From Oceanobacillus sojae (lineage in GTDB: Bacteria; Bacillota; Bacilli; Bacillales; Amphibacillaceae): DNA of 64,000 nucleotides. The stretch is from NCBI RefSeq assembly GCF_007991515.1, contig NZ_BJYM01000009.1, positions 62,001-126,000 on the forward strand. Direction: 5' to 3'. Position 1 is the stretch's first letter, and each line of letters begins with the position of its first letter. Below, one piece after another: positions 35,043 through 43,853 of this stretch. The notes beneath the pieces were generated by a model. It was not told the origin of the DNA and ran no database searches. It saw nothing but the letters and a program-made list of their open reading frames with translations. The translations under genes and the position numbers were made by a program.

Positions 35043-36002
35043 TTAAACGTGCTGCTGCAAGGCTGTCTGCAGCATTTTTAAAAAGCGCTGCTGCTGCAGA
35101 TAATCCGCCTGCGCTCTTTCTAAGGATACAGATAAAAATTGAATCTCTGAACCGATTTTCTTTTGTACAAGAAGCGGAATATCTGTTGTAATAACAGTAG
35201 CGATTCGCGCGTAACCTCCAGTTGTCTGCCGATCAGATAATAACACAATCGGCTGCCCATTCGCCGGAACCTGTATCGTCCCAGGAAGCACAGCATCTGA
35301 AATAATATCTGCTCTGTCTGCATGAGACAATGCTTTTCCTTCCAAACGGCTGCCCATTCGATTCGATTGTTCTGTAATACGGTAGCTTTCCTGGTAAAAT
35401 TGTTGATATGTTTTGTCGGAAAAAGCAAATATATCTGGTCCTGCAATCACTCTAATTGGACGATGCTGTTCATAATTTGGCACGTCTGTTTCTTTTAAAT
35501 ATCTTCCTGCCCGGATAGATTTCAGGTTCACATCCTCTGATAATAAGATATCTCCTTTTTGCAGGACCCTTCCCTCTAAACCGCCAATATTTGCCTGTGC
35601 GTAAGTTGACTTACTTCCCATTACTTCCTCAGCAAAAAAACCGCCACTTACTGCAAGATAAGCATACATTCCGTTAACTGGTCTGCCAAACGATAATATC
35701 TGTCCTGCGTAAACACGGAAAGATTTCCATGGATATAGAGGCTTCCCATCAATTGTTGCCGACAAATCTGCACCACCGATTGCAACAACAGTATCCTGTA
35801 AAACTTTCAGCTGGGGACCCATCAGCATAATTTCAAGTGTCGCTTCTTCCTCTTGATTACCTGCAAGCAGATTAGCAACACGATGTGCAAAGGAATCCAT
35901 TGCGCCAGATGTTGGAATACCATATTTTTGATAGCCAACCCTGCCTAAATCTTGAATACTCGTAGATAAACCAGGTTTGATTACTTCAAAGATTTTTTTC
36001 AA
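35043..36002 (-). CDS. pxpC: 5-oxoprolinase subunit C (biotin-dependent carboxyltransferase-like)
   Basis: The 319-aa protein matches PxpC/KipA: IFEVIKPGLSTSIQDLGRVGYQKYGIP at the start, LEIMLMGPQLKVL, and DRQTTGGYARIATV near residue 250. With PxpA and PxpB it forms the ATP-dependent complex that opens 5-oxoproline to glutamate. Homologues were first called KipA, antagonist of the KipI kinase inhibitor. Translation starts at TTG 36002, overlapping the pxpA stop by 4 bp after an AGGTGA site, so it is coupled to pxpA. Confidence 0.92.
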   Translation of the reverse strand: MKKIFEVIKPGLSTSIQDLGRVGYQKYGIPTSGAMDSFAHRVANLLAGNQEEEATLEIMLMGPQLKVLQDTVVAIGGADLSATIDGKPLYPWKSFRVYAGQILSFGRPVNGMYAYLAVSGGFFAEEVMGSKSTYAQANIGGLEGRVLQKGDILLSEDVNLKSIRAGRYLKETDVPNYEQHRPIRVIAGPDIFAFSDKTYQQFYQESYRITEQSNRMGSRLEGKALSHADRADIISDAVLPGTIQVPANGQPIVLLSDRQTTGGYARIATVITTDIPLLVQKKIGSEIQFLSVSLERAQADYLQQQRFLKMLQTALQQHV

Positions 36003-36769
36003 CTTGGATCACCTGCCGCACTTATCTGTATATGCTGACCAGATAATGCCTCTGCCAGCCTTCTCACAAAAACAGCTGCCTGTGCCCCATCGCCATGAAC
36101 ACAAATTGTATCGGCCTGAATAGCCACATCTGTTCCGTCCACTGCTTTAACTTTATTTTCCTTCACCATCCGGATAACACGGCTTAGACTTAAATCTACA
36201 TCATGGATCAATGCATTTGGTGCTGATCTGGGTGTCAGGGTGCCATCTGGCTGATAATTTCTGTCTGCGAACACTTCTTCTGCTACTTGCAGCCCTCTCT
36301 TTCTCCCTTCCCTGACAAGCTCTGAATTGGCTAATCCAAATAGAATCATATGCTTATCAACACGATAGATTGCATCTGCAATTGCAGCGGCTAAAACTTT
36401 ATCTGCTGCAGCCATCGAATAGAGAGCACCGTGAGGTTTAACATGACTGATTCCAGTTCCATAGATTTCCGCAAATCCTCTCATAGCACCAATCTGATAA
36501 ACCATTAAATTGAAAACCTCTTCCGGCGTCACCTGCATCTTTCGCCGGCCGAATCCTTGTAAATCCAATAACCCGGGATGAGCACCAATTGCCACGTTAT
36601 TTTTCACTGCTTTTTCTACTGTTTCCCGCATCACATTATGATCTCCAGCATGATAACCACAAGCAATATTGGCAGAGGTAATCCATTCCATCACCTCATT
36701 ATCCTGCCCGATTCGGTATGCCCCAAAGCTTTCTCCTAAATCACAATTCAAATCTACAGACAAATTCAT
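35999..36769 (-). CDS. pxpA: 5-oxoprolinase subunit A (LamB/YcsF)
   Basis: The 256-aa LamB/YcsF-family protein shows the hallmark VDLNCDLGESFGAYRIG, ANIACGYHAGDHNVM, IGAHPGLLDLQGFGRR and HGDGAQAAVFVRRL. It is the subunit that carries the hydrolase site of prokaryotic 5-oxoprolinase. Its ATG overlaps the pxpB stop by 4 bp (ATGA) after GGTGATC, and its stop overlaps pxpC in the same manner. That tight order, pxpB-pxpA-pxpC, indicates a single complex made in stoichiometric amounts. Confidence 0.95.
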   Translation of the reverse strand: MNLSVDLNCDLGESFGAYRIGQDNEVMEWITSANIACGYHAGDHNVMRETVEKAVKNNVAIGAHPGLLDLQGFGRRKMQVTPEEVFNLMVYQIGAMRGFAEIYGTGISHVKPHGALYSMAAADKVLAAAIADAIYRVDKHMILFGLANSELVREGRKRGLQVAEEVFADRNYQPDGTLTPRSAPNALIHDVDLSLSRVIRMVKENKVKAVDGTDVAIQADTICVHGDGAQAAVFVRRLAEALSGQHIQISAAGDPS

Positions 36770-37500
36770 GATGGATCACCTTCCTTCTCTTCACTTATTT
36801 TTGGTTGATAGTCTCCATTTTGTACTGCATCTTCTATTTTATAATAGGTTTCTGAATCAATAGCTTCAAACTGGAGCGTATCGCCGGATCGAATAAGAAT
36901 TTTATTATCTTTCTGCGCATCATAAAGATGTACCGGTGTTTTCCCGATAATTCTCCAGCCTCCTGGCGAATCCAACGGATAGATCCCTGTCTGCTGATCT
37001 GCGATACCTACTGACCCGCGTTCCACTCTTTTTCTTGGGTTCTCAAGCCTTGGTGTAACAAGCTTCTCTGATAAACCGCCCAGGTAAGGAAAACCGGGCA
37101 TGAATCCCATCATATAAACATAATAAAGCGGCTCTGTATGCAGGCCGATTATTTCTTGAACGGAAAGATTATGATATTCAGCAACATCGTCCATGTCTAT
37201 AGCAAATTCTTTTTCATAGCAGACAGGAATCGTAACCTTTCTTGAAACTGGAGGAGCTGATTCGCTCATTAATTTTTGTAATTGATTCAGCTTTTTTTCG
37301 AGCTTCAAATATGTGATTTTACCCGGATTATAATAAATCGTCATACTGGTATACGCAGGAATCCACTCTGTGATTCCCTCAATTGGATAATTTTCTAACA
37401 GACTGGTAAAGCGATGAACATTTACATTTACCTGTCTGTCAATTGTATTGCCAAATTGGATACGTACTCCCCGGTCTCCGTACAATTGAATGGAATACAT
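36766..37500 (-). CDS. pxpB: 5-oxoprolinase subunit B (KipI-like)
   Basis: The 244-aa protein is of the KipI/allophanate-hydrolase subunit 1 family: YGDRGVRIQFGNTID, GLHTEPLYYVYMMGFMPGFPYLGG, TPRLENPRKRVERGSVGIA and SPGGWRIIGKTP. KipI itself was described as an inhibitor of the sporulation kinase KinA in B. subtilis, but with pxpA and pxpC alongside, the oxoprolinase subunit is the simpler reading. It is the first gene of the operon. Confidence 0.93.
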   Translation of the reverse strand: MYSIQLYGDRGVRIQFGNTIDRQVNVNVHRFTSLLENYPIEGITEWIPAYTSMTIYYNPGKITYLKLEKKLNQLQKLMSESAPPVSRKVTIPVCYEKEFAIDMDDVAEYHNLSVQEIIGLHTEPLYYVYMMGFMPGFPYLGGLSEKLVTPRLENPRKRVERGSVGIADQQTGIYPLDSPGGWRIIGKTPVHLYDAQKDNKILIRSGDTLQFEAIDSETYYKIEDAVQNGDYQPKISEEKEGDPS

Positions 37501-37612
37501 AATTCATCACCTATCCTTTTTTATTCTGAACTTTCTGCATTTCTATTGTACACCTATTTTTTGCAGAAACGAATAATTTGAGTTGAAGAAATACCATTTT
37601 TAATAGTTAAAA

Positions 37613-37650
37613 ACCCTGTTAAGACATTTAAAAATCTTAACAGGGTGTCT
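37613..37650 (-). terminator. MFS gene terminator
   Basis: A 12-bp perfect stem (37613-37624 with 37635-37646) with a 10-nt loop lies between the MFS stop and the pxp promoter region. On the minus strand it is followed by a T-rich stretch. Confidence 0.85.
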
Positions 37651-37658
37651 CTTTAATT

Positions 37659-38885
37659 TTATTTTTTATTCTCAAGAACAAAGCGGTCCCTTCCAACCTG
37701 ATAACCCAAAAATACAATACAGGCAGCTACTGTCATTAATACTAATAGAGAAACTGTCCATGTTGCTGTTAAATCATAAATAGAACCAATTGCAAATGGA
37801 CCGATTGCTGCTAAAAGATAACCGACAGACTGTGCCATTCCAGAAAGCTCTGTTGCCTGTTCTCCATCTCTGGAGCGCAGACCGATAAATGTCAATGCAA
37901 GAGCAAAACCGCCGCCCAGTGCAATTCCAATAAACAGAAGACTGAACATGAGGACAGTCCAGGAGTTTCCAAGTAATAAACCGCCATAACCTAGTATTGC
38001 GCAAATTCCGATGGAGCTTGCAACAATGGATTGCTTCTTCATTCTTCCTGCCAAAATAGGTAAGAAAAAACTCGCCGGAAGCCCGACAATTTGCGTCAAC
38101 GACAACAGCCAGCCTGCAGTTTCCATACTCATTCCATAATCATGTAAAATCTCCGGCAGCCAGGAAATAGTCACATAAAACATTGTTGACTGCAATCCCA
38201 TATAGATAGCAACAATCCATGCTAATGGAGATTTCCACATACGGTTACCGGACAGTACTCCTCCAGAAGCCACTTGCATTTTTTCTTCCCGTTCTGTGTA
38301 TTTATTAAGAATAATAACCCAAAGAACAATAGCGAGGATAGCAGGAGTTGTCCAAACAAGCAAAGATAACTGCCAGCCTAAACCAAAACCTTCTGCTAAA
38401 GGATGGCTCAGCCCGGAAGCGGAAGCTGCAAAAATATTCATAGCTGTTGTGTAAACACTAGTAAGCAGCGCAACCTTTAAAGGAAAACGATCCTTAATAA
38501 CACTCGGAAGGAGAACATTACAAATTGCAATTCCTGCCCCGACAATAAATGTTCCAATCAATAATAAAATAAATACAGAAACCGAACGAACAAGAATACC
38601 AATGATAATTAAGACCAGTCCAATGACCAATGCTTTTTCCTTTGTAAATGTACGAGCAAGATTGGGAACCAGCGGAGAAATAACCGCAAAAGCTATCAAA
38701 GGTAAACTTGTCAACAATCCTGCTGTACCATTTGAAATCGCAATGTCATCACGTATAAAACTAATGATTGGCCCAACTGAAGTAATTGCCGGACGTAAAT
38801 TAAAAGCGACAGCAATGATTCCAATAAGAAGAATAATAAATTGCAGCTGATTTGAATCTTTTTTCCTTTTTTCCATTCCTTCCAT
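37659..38885 (-). CDS. MFS transporter, CynX/NimT family
   Basis: The 408-aa protein has 12 predicted membrane segments and looks like the CynX/NimT group of the major facilitator superfamily: the N-terminal AVAFNLRPAITSVGPIISFIRDD, GAGIAICNVLLPSVIKDRFP and SGMAQSVGYLLAAIGPF are typical. CynX exports or imports cyanate and NimT 2-nitroimidazole; the substrate here is unknown. ATG 38885 follows AGAAGG. It is separately terminated from both neighbouring units. Confidence 0.88.
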   Translation of the reverse strand: MEGMEKRKKDSNQLQFIILLIGIIAVAFNLRPAITSVGPIISFIRDDIAISNGTAGLLTSLPLIAFAVISPLVPNLARTFTKEKALVIGLVLIIIGILVRSVSVFILLLIGTFIVGAGIAICNVLLPSVIKDRFPLKVALLTSVYTTAMNIFAASASGLSHPLAEGFGLGWQLSLLVWTTPAILAIVLWVIILNKYTEREEKMQVASGGVLSGNRMWKSPLAWIVAIYMGLQSTMFYVTISWLPEILHDYGMSMETAGWLLSLTQIVGLPASFFLPILAGRMKKQSIVASSIGICAILGYGGLLLGNSWTVLMFSLLFIGIALGGGFALALTFIGLRSRDGEQATELSGMAQSVGYLLAAIGPFAIGSIYDLTATWTVSLLVLMTVAACIVFLGYQVGRDRFVLENKK

Positions 38886-38971
38886 GATAAGCCTTCTTTC
38901 TAATTGATAACATACCTGATACTGTTATGAACTCTATTACATTGGATAAAAACTAGAATGTCTTATTAGTT

Positions 38972-40195
38972 TTACAGGAACATAGTAACAATAGCACCAT
39001 TTAATAAATTTGCCAATGTTGCTCCTATTAATGCCTTCATCATAAGCCGTTGAATTTCATGCTTACGCTCCGGTACTATATTGGACAGCATTCCTACAAT
39101 ACTTCCTGCCGCACCAAAGTTCGCAAAGCCGCTTAGTGCAAATGTTAATACTGCAATAGATCTATCTGAAAATGACTCCAGCATTGCAGAAAACTGAGAA
39201 AATGCTACAAATTCATTAAGTAAAAATTTTTGCGCTAAGAGATTACCAGCTTGTACAGCTTCATTCCATGGAATTCCAATAACAAAGGCAATTGGAGCAA
39301 ATATATAGCCAAGGACAAATTCCAATGAAAGATTTTCAAAGCCTATTAATGATCCTCCCCATCCTAAAATACCATTAACTAAAGCTAATAAACCAATAAA
39401 GGCCATTAGCATTAAACCTACATTGATTGCAAACTGCAGCCCTTCACGGGAACTAGTGAAAATAACATCAATTACATTCGTTTTTGCATTATCTGCTTTC
39501 TGAGATTCCTGAGCGATTTTCCATTCATTTGGATTTAGAGTTTCCGTTTCAGGGATTATAAACTTAGCAATCATAATTCCTGCCGGAGCTGACATAATTG
39601 CAGCAGACAATAAAAACTCTAATGGAATTCCCATTGCAGCTAAACTGATCATTACTGCCCCAGACACAGATGCCAGCCCACTGACCATTAATGAAAATAT
39701 TTGAGATCTCGTCATATTTGATATGTATGGTTTAATAACAAGAGGAGCCTGTGTATTTCCCACAAAAATATTTGCAGCTGCTACAGCAGATTCAGAATAG
39801 GATGTTTTCATGATTTTCGAAATAAATCCTCCGATAAAACGGACAAGGTATTGCATAATTCCAAAGTGATATAAAAGAGCAATCAGCACTGTTAAGAAAA
39901 TAATCATTCCAAGTACATTTACTGCAAAAATGGCAATTTCTCCATCTCCTGCAAGCGGACCAAAAACGAATTTAAGACCTTCCTGACCATAATTAATCAT
40001 ACCGTTAATTGCATTAGAAATAGTAACAAGAGCTCTTTTTCCAAAATCCCACTGTAATACGAGATAACCAAAGATAATTTGAAGTATAAATCCTATTGAA
40101 ACAGTATAGATATTAATTTTTTTCTTCTTTTCAGATAATAAAAATGAGATAAGAATAATAACACTACATCCTGCCAATCCCCATAAAATATTCAC
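38972..40195 (-). CDS. nucleoside transporter, NupC/CNT family
   Basis: The 407-aa concentrative nucleoside transporter has conserved GVLGMIIFLTVLIALLYHFG-like and NIFVGNTQAPLVIKPYI, plus FANFGAAGSIVGMLSNIVPERK near the C-terminus. Such proteins import nucleosides with H+ or Na+. It starts at GTG 40195 after GAGGTG. It lies 157 bp downstream of the purine nucleoside phosphorylase gene in the same direction, so import and phosphorolysis of purine nucleosides are physically linked, with a long palindrome between the genes. Confidence 0.93.
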   Translation of the reverse strand: MNILWGLAGCSVIILISFLLSEKKKKINIYTVSIGFILQIIFGYLVLQWDFGKRALVTISNAINGMINYGQEGLKFVFGPLAGDGEIAIFAVNVLGMIIFLTVLIALLYHFGIMQYLVRFIGGFISKIMKTSYSESAVAAANIFVGNTQAPLVIKPYISNMTRSQIFSLMVSGLASVSGAVMISLAAMGIPLEFLLSAAIMSAPAGIMIAKFIIPETETLNPNEWKIAQESQKADNAKTNVIDVIFTSSREGLQFAINVGLMLMAFIGLLALVNGILGWGGSLIGFENLSLEFVLGYIFAPIAFVIGIPWNEAVQAGNLLAQKFLLNEFVAFSQFSAMLESFSDRSIAVLTFALSGFANFGAAGSIVGMLSNIVPERKHEIQRLMMKALIGATLANLLNGAIVTMFL

Positions 40196-40253
40196 AGATA
40201 CACCTCTTTGCTGTTTGTCTACTTAAAATAATTGAACTCGTTATAAATAATAG

Positions 40254-40295
40254 AGATTAACTCTCATTTCAGATATCTGAAATGAGAGTTAATCT
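40254..40295. repeat. perfect 42-bp palindrome
   Basis: Bases 40254-40274 are exactly complementary to 40275-40295, with no loop. It lies between the phosphorylase and nucleoside transporter genes. On the minus strand it is followed by CTATTATTTATAA, only partly T-rich, so it may terminate or attenuate transcription, protect an RNA end or bind a regulator. Confidence 0.9.
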
Positions 40296-40352
40296 ACCAC
40301 TGTCAATTCTATTTATTTTAATATAAAATAAATTCATCCTGTATTCATTTAC

Positions 40353-41171
40353 TTACATTTGATGAATAACTTCTTCAATAAGCTGAATAAACTTGCTGCG
40401 TGATTGTGCAGCAACTTCAATCACTTCATCATGGCTTAATGGCTGATCTAAAATGCCGCATGCCATATTTGTTAAACAAGAGATACCAAGCACTTTTAAA
40501 CCGCCATGTACAGCAACAAGAGCTTCAGGAACTGTAGACATGCCGACCGCATCTCCGCCAAGCACCCGGATCATACGAATTTCCGCAGGTGTTTCGTAAA
40601 CTGGACCGCTCCACCAGCTGTACACACCTTCCTGCAGGGTAATGTTATTTTCTTTAGCAATACCCTTTGCCAAATCACGAAGCTCCCGATTATATACTTC
40701 AGAAGCATCCGGAAAACGAGTTCCTAAATCATCATTATTTGGTCCTATTAATGGATTTGTTCCAGTCAGATTAATATGATCTGTAATCAGCATTAAATCT
40801 CCAGGATTGAAATCTGTATTTATAGCTCCACAAGCATTAGTAATAATCAGTTTATCCGCTCCAAGCGCTTGGATAACACGCACAGGGAAGGTTACTTCAT
40901 CCAGTGAATAGCCTTCATAATAATGGTAACGGCCTTTCATGGCTACAATACGTTTTCCTTTTAGAGTACCAATGACAAGCTGGTTTGCATGCCCAATAGC
41001 AGCCGATTTTGAAAAATGTGGAATTTCTTCATATGGAATGACAACAGCATCTTCTAATTCGTCCGCCAAATCTCCTAATCCAGACCCGAGAATCATACCG
41101 ATTTCTGGAACCAGATCTGCTTTACTTTGAATAAATTCTCTTGCTTCTTTAATGTGGTTTGACTGATGCAT
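40353..41171 (-). CDS. purine nucleoside phosphorylase
   Basis: The 272-aa protein is a trimeric-type purine nucleoside phosphorylase (PupG/PunA class), splitting inosine and guanosine with phosphate. Signatures are LGSGLGDLADEL, the phosphate-binding GRYHYYEGY, TNACGAIN and the base-binding YSWWSGPVYETPAEIRM, GMSTVPEALVA. AAGGAGG precedes ATG 41171. It lies 54 bp after the TetR gene and ahead of the nucleoside transporter gene, and all three can share the promoter at 41933-41905. Confidence 0.94.
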   Translation of the reverse strand: MHQSNHIKEAREFIQSKADLVPEIGMILGSGLGDLADELEDAVVIPYEEIPHFSKSAAIGHANQLVIGTLKGKRIVAMKGRYHYYEGYSLDEVTFPVRVIQALGADKLIITNACGAINTDFNPGDLMLITDHINLTGTNPLIGPNNDDLGTRFPDASEVYNRELRDLAKGIAKENNITLQEGVYSWWSGPVYETPAEIRMIRVLGGDAVGMSTVPEALVAVHGGLKVLGISCLTNMACGILDQPLSHDEVIEVAAQSRSKFIQLIEEVIHQM

Positions 41172-41225
41172 ATTAATTTCCTCCTTTAAATGAATATATT
41201 ATCAAACAGCCCCGCAGTAATTTTT

Positions 41226-41804
41226 TTATTTCTGCAATGATTGCTGACTGAAAATAAGTGGCAATATCCCGGCAGTGGTGCGCAGTGATTCAGCATGCTT
41301 ACTGGCTAAAGCTGCTACCAATGCTCCTTGGATCATTGTGTTAATTATAGTGCCCAGTTTTTTTGCTATACTTTCTTTATACCCGTTTTCTTGAAGTTTT
41401 TTCATAAATTCTAGTGACCATGTTTCAAAAGCCCCTTCACAGGATTTCCGCAAATTATCATTTGTCGAAGAAGTTTCCAAAATCAGTGCTGCAATAGGTA
41501 CCCCGACAAAATAACGGTTTTTTTCAAAACGGTCCGCACTATCTAAAATAAATGACTGAATTGCTATCAGTGCATCTTCATGCTTGGAAAGCTCTTCCTG
41601 AATAAAGGACCTGACTGCTTCTCTTGTCCACTTGACCGCTTCCAAAGCTATTTGTTCTTTTCCATCTGGAAAATGGTAATAGATAGAACCGCGTGGAGCT
41701 CCGCTTTGCTCTATAATCTCTTTTAGTCCCGTCCCCACATAACCTTTTTCTTGGATTAATTTGGCTGTTGTTCGAATAATTTCATCTTTTGTATTCTTTC
41801 TCAT
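41226..41804 (-). CDS. TetR-family regulator, LmrA/YxaF type
   Basis: The 192-aa regulator has a TetR helix-turn-helix (ATAKLIQEKGYVGTGLKEI, then GAPRGSIYYHFPDGKEQIA) and a C-terminal domain like LmrA/YxaF (ALILETSSTNDNLRKSC). Those B. subtilis proteins repress multidrug efflux and dioxygenase genes and respond to flavonoids. A near-palindrome related to their boxes lies at its own promoter, suggesting autoregulation. It is followed at 54 bp by the phosphorylase gene, so it probably regulates that gene and itself. The RBS AAGGTGG is rather far (13 bp) from ATG 41804. Confidence 0.9.
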   Translation of the reverse strand: MRKNTKDEIIRTTAKLIQEKGYVGTGLKEIIEQSGAPRGSIYYHFPDGKEQIALEAVKWTREAVRSFIQEELSKHEDALIAIQSFILDSADRFEKNRYFVGVPIAALILETSSTNDNLRKSCEGAFETWSLEFMKKLQENGYKESIAKKLGTIINTMIQGALVAALASKHAESLRTTAGILPLIFSQQSLQK

Positions 41805-41840
41805 TGGACTGAAATATCCACCTTTTTAGAGATCGTTCAT

Positions 41841-41875
41841 CTACTGTAAGCTATAAAAATTATAGCTTACAGTAG
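41841..41875. repeat. perfect inverted repeat in tetR leader
   Basis: Fifteen-base arms 41841-41855 and 41861-41875 match perfectly around a 5-base loop. It falls in the 5' leader of the tetR transcript, about 30-65 bases after the predicted start. There is no T run after it, so it is not a standard terminator. It may be an RNA structure or a second operator. Confidence 0.8.
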
Positions 41876-41878
41876 AAT

Positions 41879-41894
41879 TAAACCAATCGGTCTA
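41879..41894. promoter_or_regulatory. candidate LmrA/YxaF-type operator
   Basis: TAAACCAATCGGTCTA is a near-perfect palindrome (TARACC..GGTYTA) resembling the TAGACC..GGTCTA boxes of LmrA and YxaF. It starts just after the predicted transcription start of tetR, a classic place for a repressor. Confidence 0.55.
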
Positions 41895-41904
41895 CATAAT
41901 AACA

Positions 41905-41933
41905 ATAGTAAGTGATTGAAGATAAGGTGTCAA
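41905..41933 (-). promoter_or_regulatory. promoter of tetR-phosphorylase unit
   Basis: On the minus strand TTGACA (41933-41928), exactly 17 bp and TACTAT (41910-41905) make a strong vegetative promoter. The operator-like palindrome is immediately downstream of it. Confidence 0.75.
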
Positions 41934-42017
41934 TCGAAAATCAAATGCATCAAGTTATAATTTTAGAGGGTTTTTACAATTTAGTATAGGGGCAACAATA
42001 GAAGATATTTGTGCACT

Positions 42018-42040
42018 AAAAAACCAGGCTATACGCCTGG
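42018..42040 (-). terminator. telA terminator
   Basis: On the minus strand CCAGGC pairs with GCCTGG (42024-42029 with 42035-42040) and the stem is followed by six T residues, just past the telA stop. Confidence 0.85.
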
Positions 42041-42052
42041 CCTTCTCCTCAT

Positions 42053-43216
42053 TTATTCTTTAAACTCCAGCATTTTATTTTTTAATTCCTCTTCCATGCT
42101 GATCAGCTCTTTTTCAGCTTCATTACGTTTCTTGCGTCCGTCTGATTGAATCTGTATGGTTTCTTCGATGGTAGACATTAATTTTTCCTGTGTCTGCTTC
42201 AATGTATCAATATCCACAAGACCACGTTCATTTTCTTTCGCCGTTTCAATTGTATTTTCTTTCAGCATATCTGCATTTTTTAATAATAAATCATTCGTTG
42301 TTTGTGATACCTGTTTTTGCGCTTCCATCGCATGGCGCTGTCTCAGCAGAGTCAAAGCAATAGCTACCTGGTTTTTCCATAGTGGAATAGCCGTTAAAAC
42401 AGACGATTGGATTTTTTCCACAAGTGCCTGATTCGTATTTTGAATAAGACGGATTTGCGGGGCACTTTGCATTGTGATTTGACGGCTTAGCTTAAGGTCA
42501 TGCGTCCGTTTTTCAAGCCGGTCCACAAATTGAAGCATATCATTTACTTCCTGTACATCCATCTGGCTCCCGCTTGTTTCCGCTTTTTGACGAAGCTGCG
42601 GGATAATATCATTATTAATTTCTTCTACCTTTAATTCTCCGGCAGCAATATAAATGTTTAAAGCATCGTAATAATCCCGGTTCATTGAAAATAGTTTATC
42701 GAGCATAACATTATCAGACAAAAGTAAGTCTTTATTTCGGTCCAGACGCACACTGATACGGTCAATCTGAGAACTAGTTTTTTGATAACGTGACAGCACC
42801 TCATTAACTGATTTCGACAGTTTTCCAAATAAACGTGATAAAAACCCGTTTTTTTCTTCCTGTAATTCAGAAGGATCGATATCCTCCAGCTTTTTCATCA
42901 GCTCCGTTAAAATGGAGCCAATTTGACTGACATCCTGTTTTTGGACATGCTCTAACATTTCATGGGAGAATTGATGTAATTTTGCTTGTGCTTCCACACC
43001 GTATTTTACTAAAGACTGCTGATTTGTCGTATCAATTTGCAGCGCTAATTGTTCTGCTTTTTTACGATGTTCAGCTGGAAGCTTGTCGACAAGCCTTGGC
43101 GCTTTTGCACTTTCTAAATTTTGATCTGAAGTACCCGTAGAAATTTCAGTTCTTTCCCCAAACGGATCATTTAATAAATCATTTATAGAATCATTAGAAT
43201 GGTCTTTTTCAGTCAT
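42053..43216 (-). CDS. toxic anion resistance protein, TelA family
   Basis: The 387-aa TelA/KlaA-family protein is largely helical and Gln/Glu/Lys-rich with coiled-coil stretches. Homologues are linked to tellurite resistance and, in bacilli, to YceH. It is preceded by xpaC (13 bp), the usual partner. The N-terminal 35 residues are low-complexity and acidic. Its molecular role is not known. AAGGAGG precedes ATG 43216, and the two-gene transcript ends at the hairpin near 42030. Confidence 0.88.
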   Translation of the reverse strand: MTEKDHSNDSINDLLNDPFGERTEISTGTSDQNLESAKAPRLVDKLPAEHRKKAEQLALQIDTTNQQSLVKYGVEAQAKLHQFSHEMLEHVQKQDVSQIGSILTELMKKLEDIDPSELQEEKNGFLSRLFGKLSKSVNEVLSRYQKTSSQIDRISVRLDRNKDLLLSDNVMLDKLFSMNRDYYDALNIYIAAGELKVEEINNDIIPQLRQKAETSGSQMDVQEVNDMLQFVDRLEKRTHDLKLSRQITMQSAPQIRLIQNTNQALVEKIQSSVLTAIPLWKNQVAIALTLLRQRHAMEAQKQVSQTTNDLLLKNADMLKENTIETAKENERGLVDIDTLKQTQEKLMSTIEETIQIQSDGRKKRNEAEKELISMEEELKNKMLEFKE

Positions 43217-43229
43217 GTAGATATCCTCC

Positions 43230-43853
43230 TTATTTTTTAGATCGGCGCAGCGTCTGCTTTGCTACATCCAGCTCAAAATCCAATGTTTCTAAATCATCTC
43301 TGAGCATCACCTGTAAATCTTTTTTTATCGTCCGGTTGAAGGCAGTAAGTGTCTGCCTGGTCTCCTTTAACGATTTTTGCATCTCGATAGATGGGGAAGG
43401 CTGGCTGGAAAGGTAAGCATAACGCTCTGATAATTCCACAAGCGAGTCTAAATGGTTATAGAAAAAACTCTCTGCCTGATAGAATCGCATCGGTTCTTTT
43501 CTTGCGTTGTTATATATTTTTTGTGCAGTTCTTACGATAGCTAAGTTTTCCCGCGCATGCTGGAAAGACCGTACCTTGAATAAGGCTTTTTGCATGCGTG
43601 TTATCTTGCCTCTGGCTTCTTTTAAATTCGTATCAATAAATTTATATTCTTTTTTGGTTAATCCCTGACTTCTGACAAATCGATAATCCATGATTTGTTT
43701 TGCAGCTGCATAAGTCAATACGCCGCCGATTGCAGCAAAAAGACTAGTTAACAGTACAGTCTGTCCATATATAAAAAAGCTTACAAGCCATATAGCTGTC
43801 AGGCTGACAGCACCAACAAAGCTCTGCATTAAAAATTGCAATATTGCCCGCAT
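43230..43853 (-). CDS. XpaC-like membrane protein
   Basis: The 207-aa protein begins with two hydrophobic segments (about 10-50) and continues as a charged helical domain (YKFIDTNLKEARGKITRMQKA). It matches the XpaC/YceG family, first described from hydrolysis of 5-bromo-4-chloroindolyl phosphate; enzyme activity is doubtful. It is upstream of telA with a 13-bp gap, so they are expressed together, and a membrane-associated complex is a fair inference. AGGAG precedes ATG 43853. Confidence 0.83.
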   Translation of the reverse strand: MRAILQFLMQSFVGAVSLTAIWLVSFFIYGQTVLLTSLFAAIGGVLTYAAAKQIMDYRFVRSQGLTKKEYKFIDTNLKEARGKITRMQKALFKVRSFQHARENLAIVRTAQKIYNNARKEPMRFYQAESFFYNHLDSLVELSERYAYLSSQPSPSIEMQKSLKETRQTLTAFNRTIKKDLQVMLRDDLETLDFELDVAKQTLRRSKK

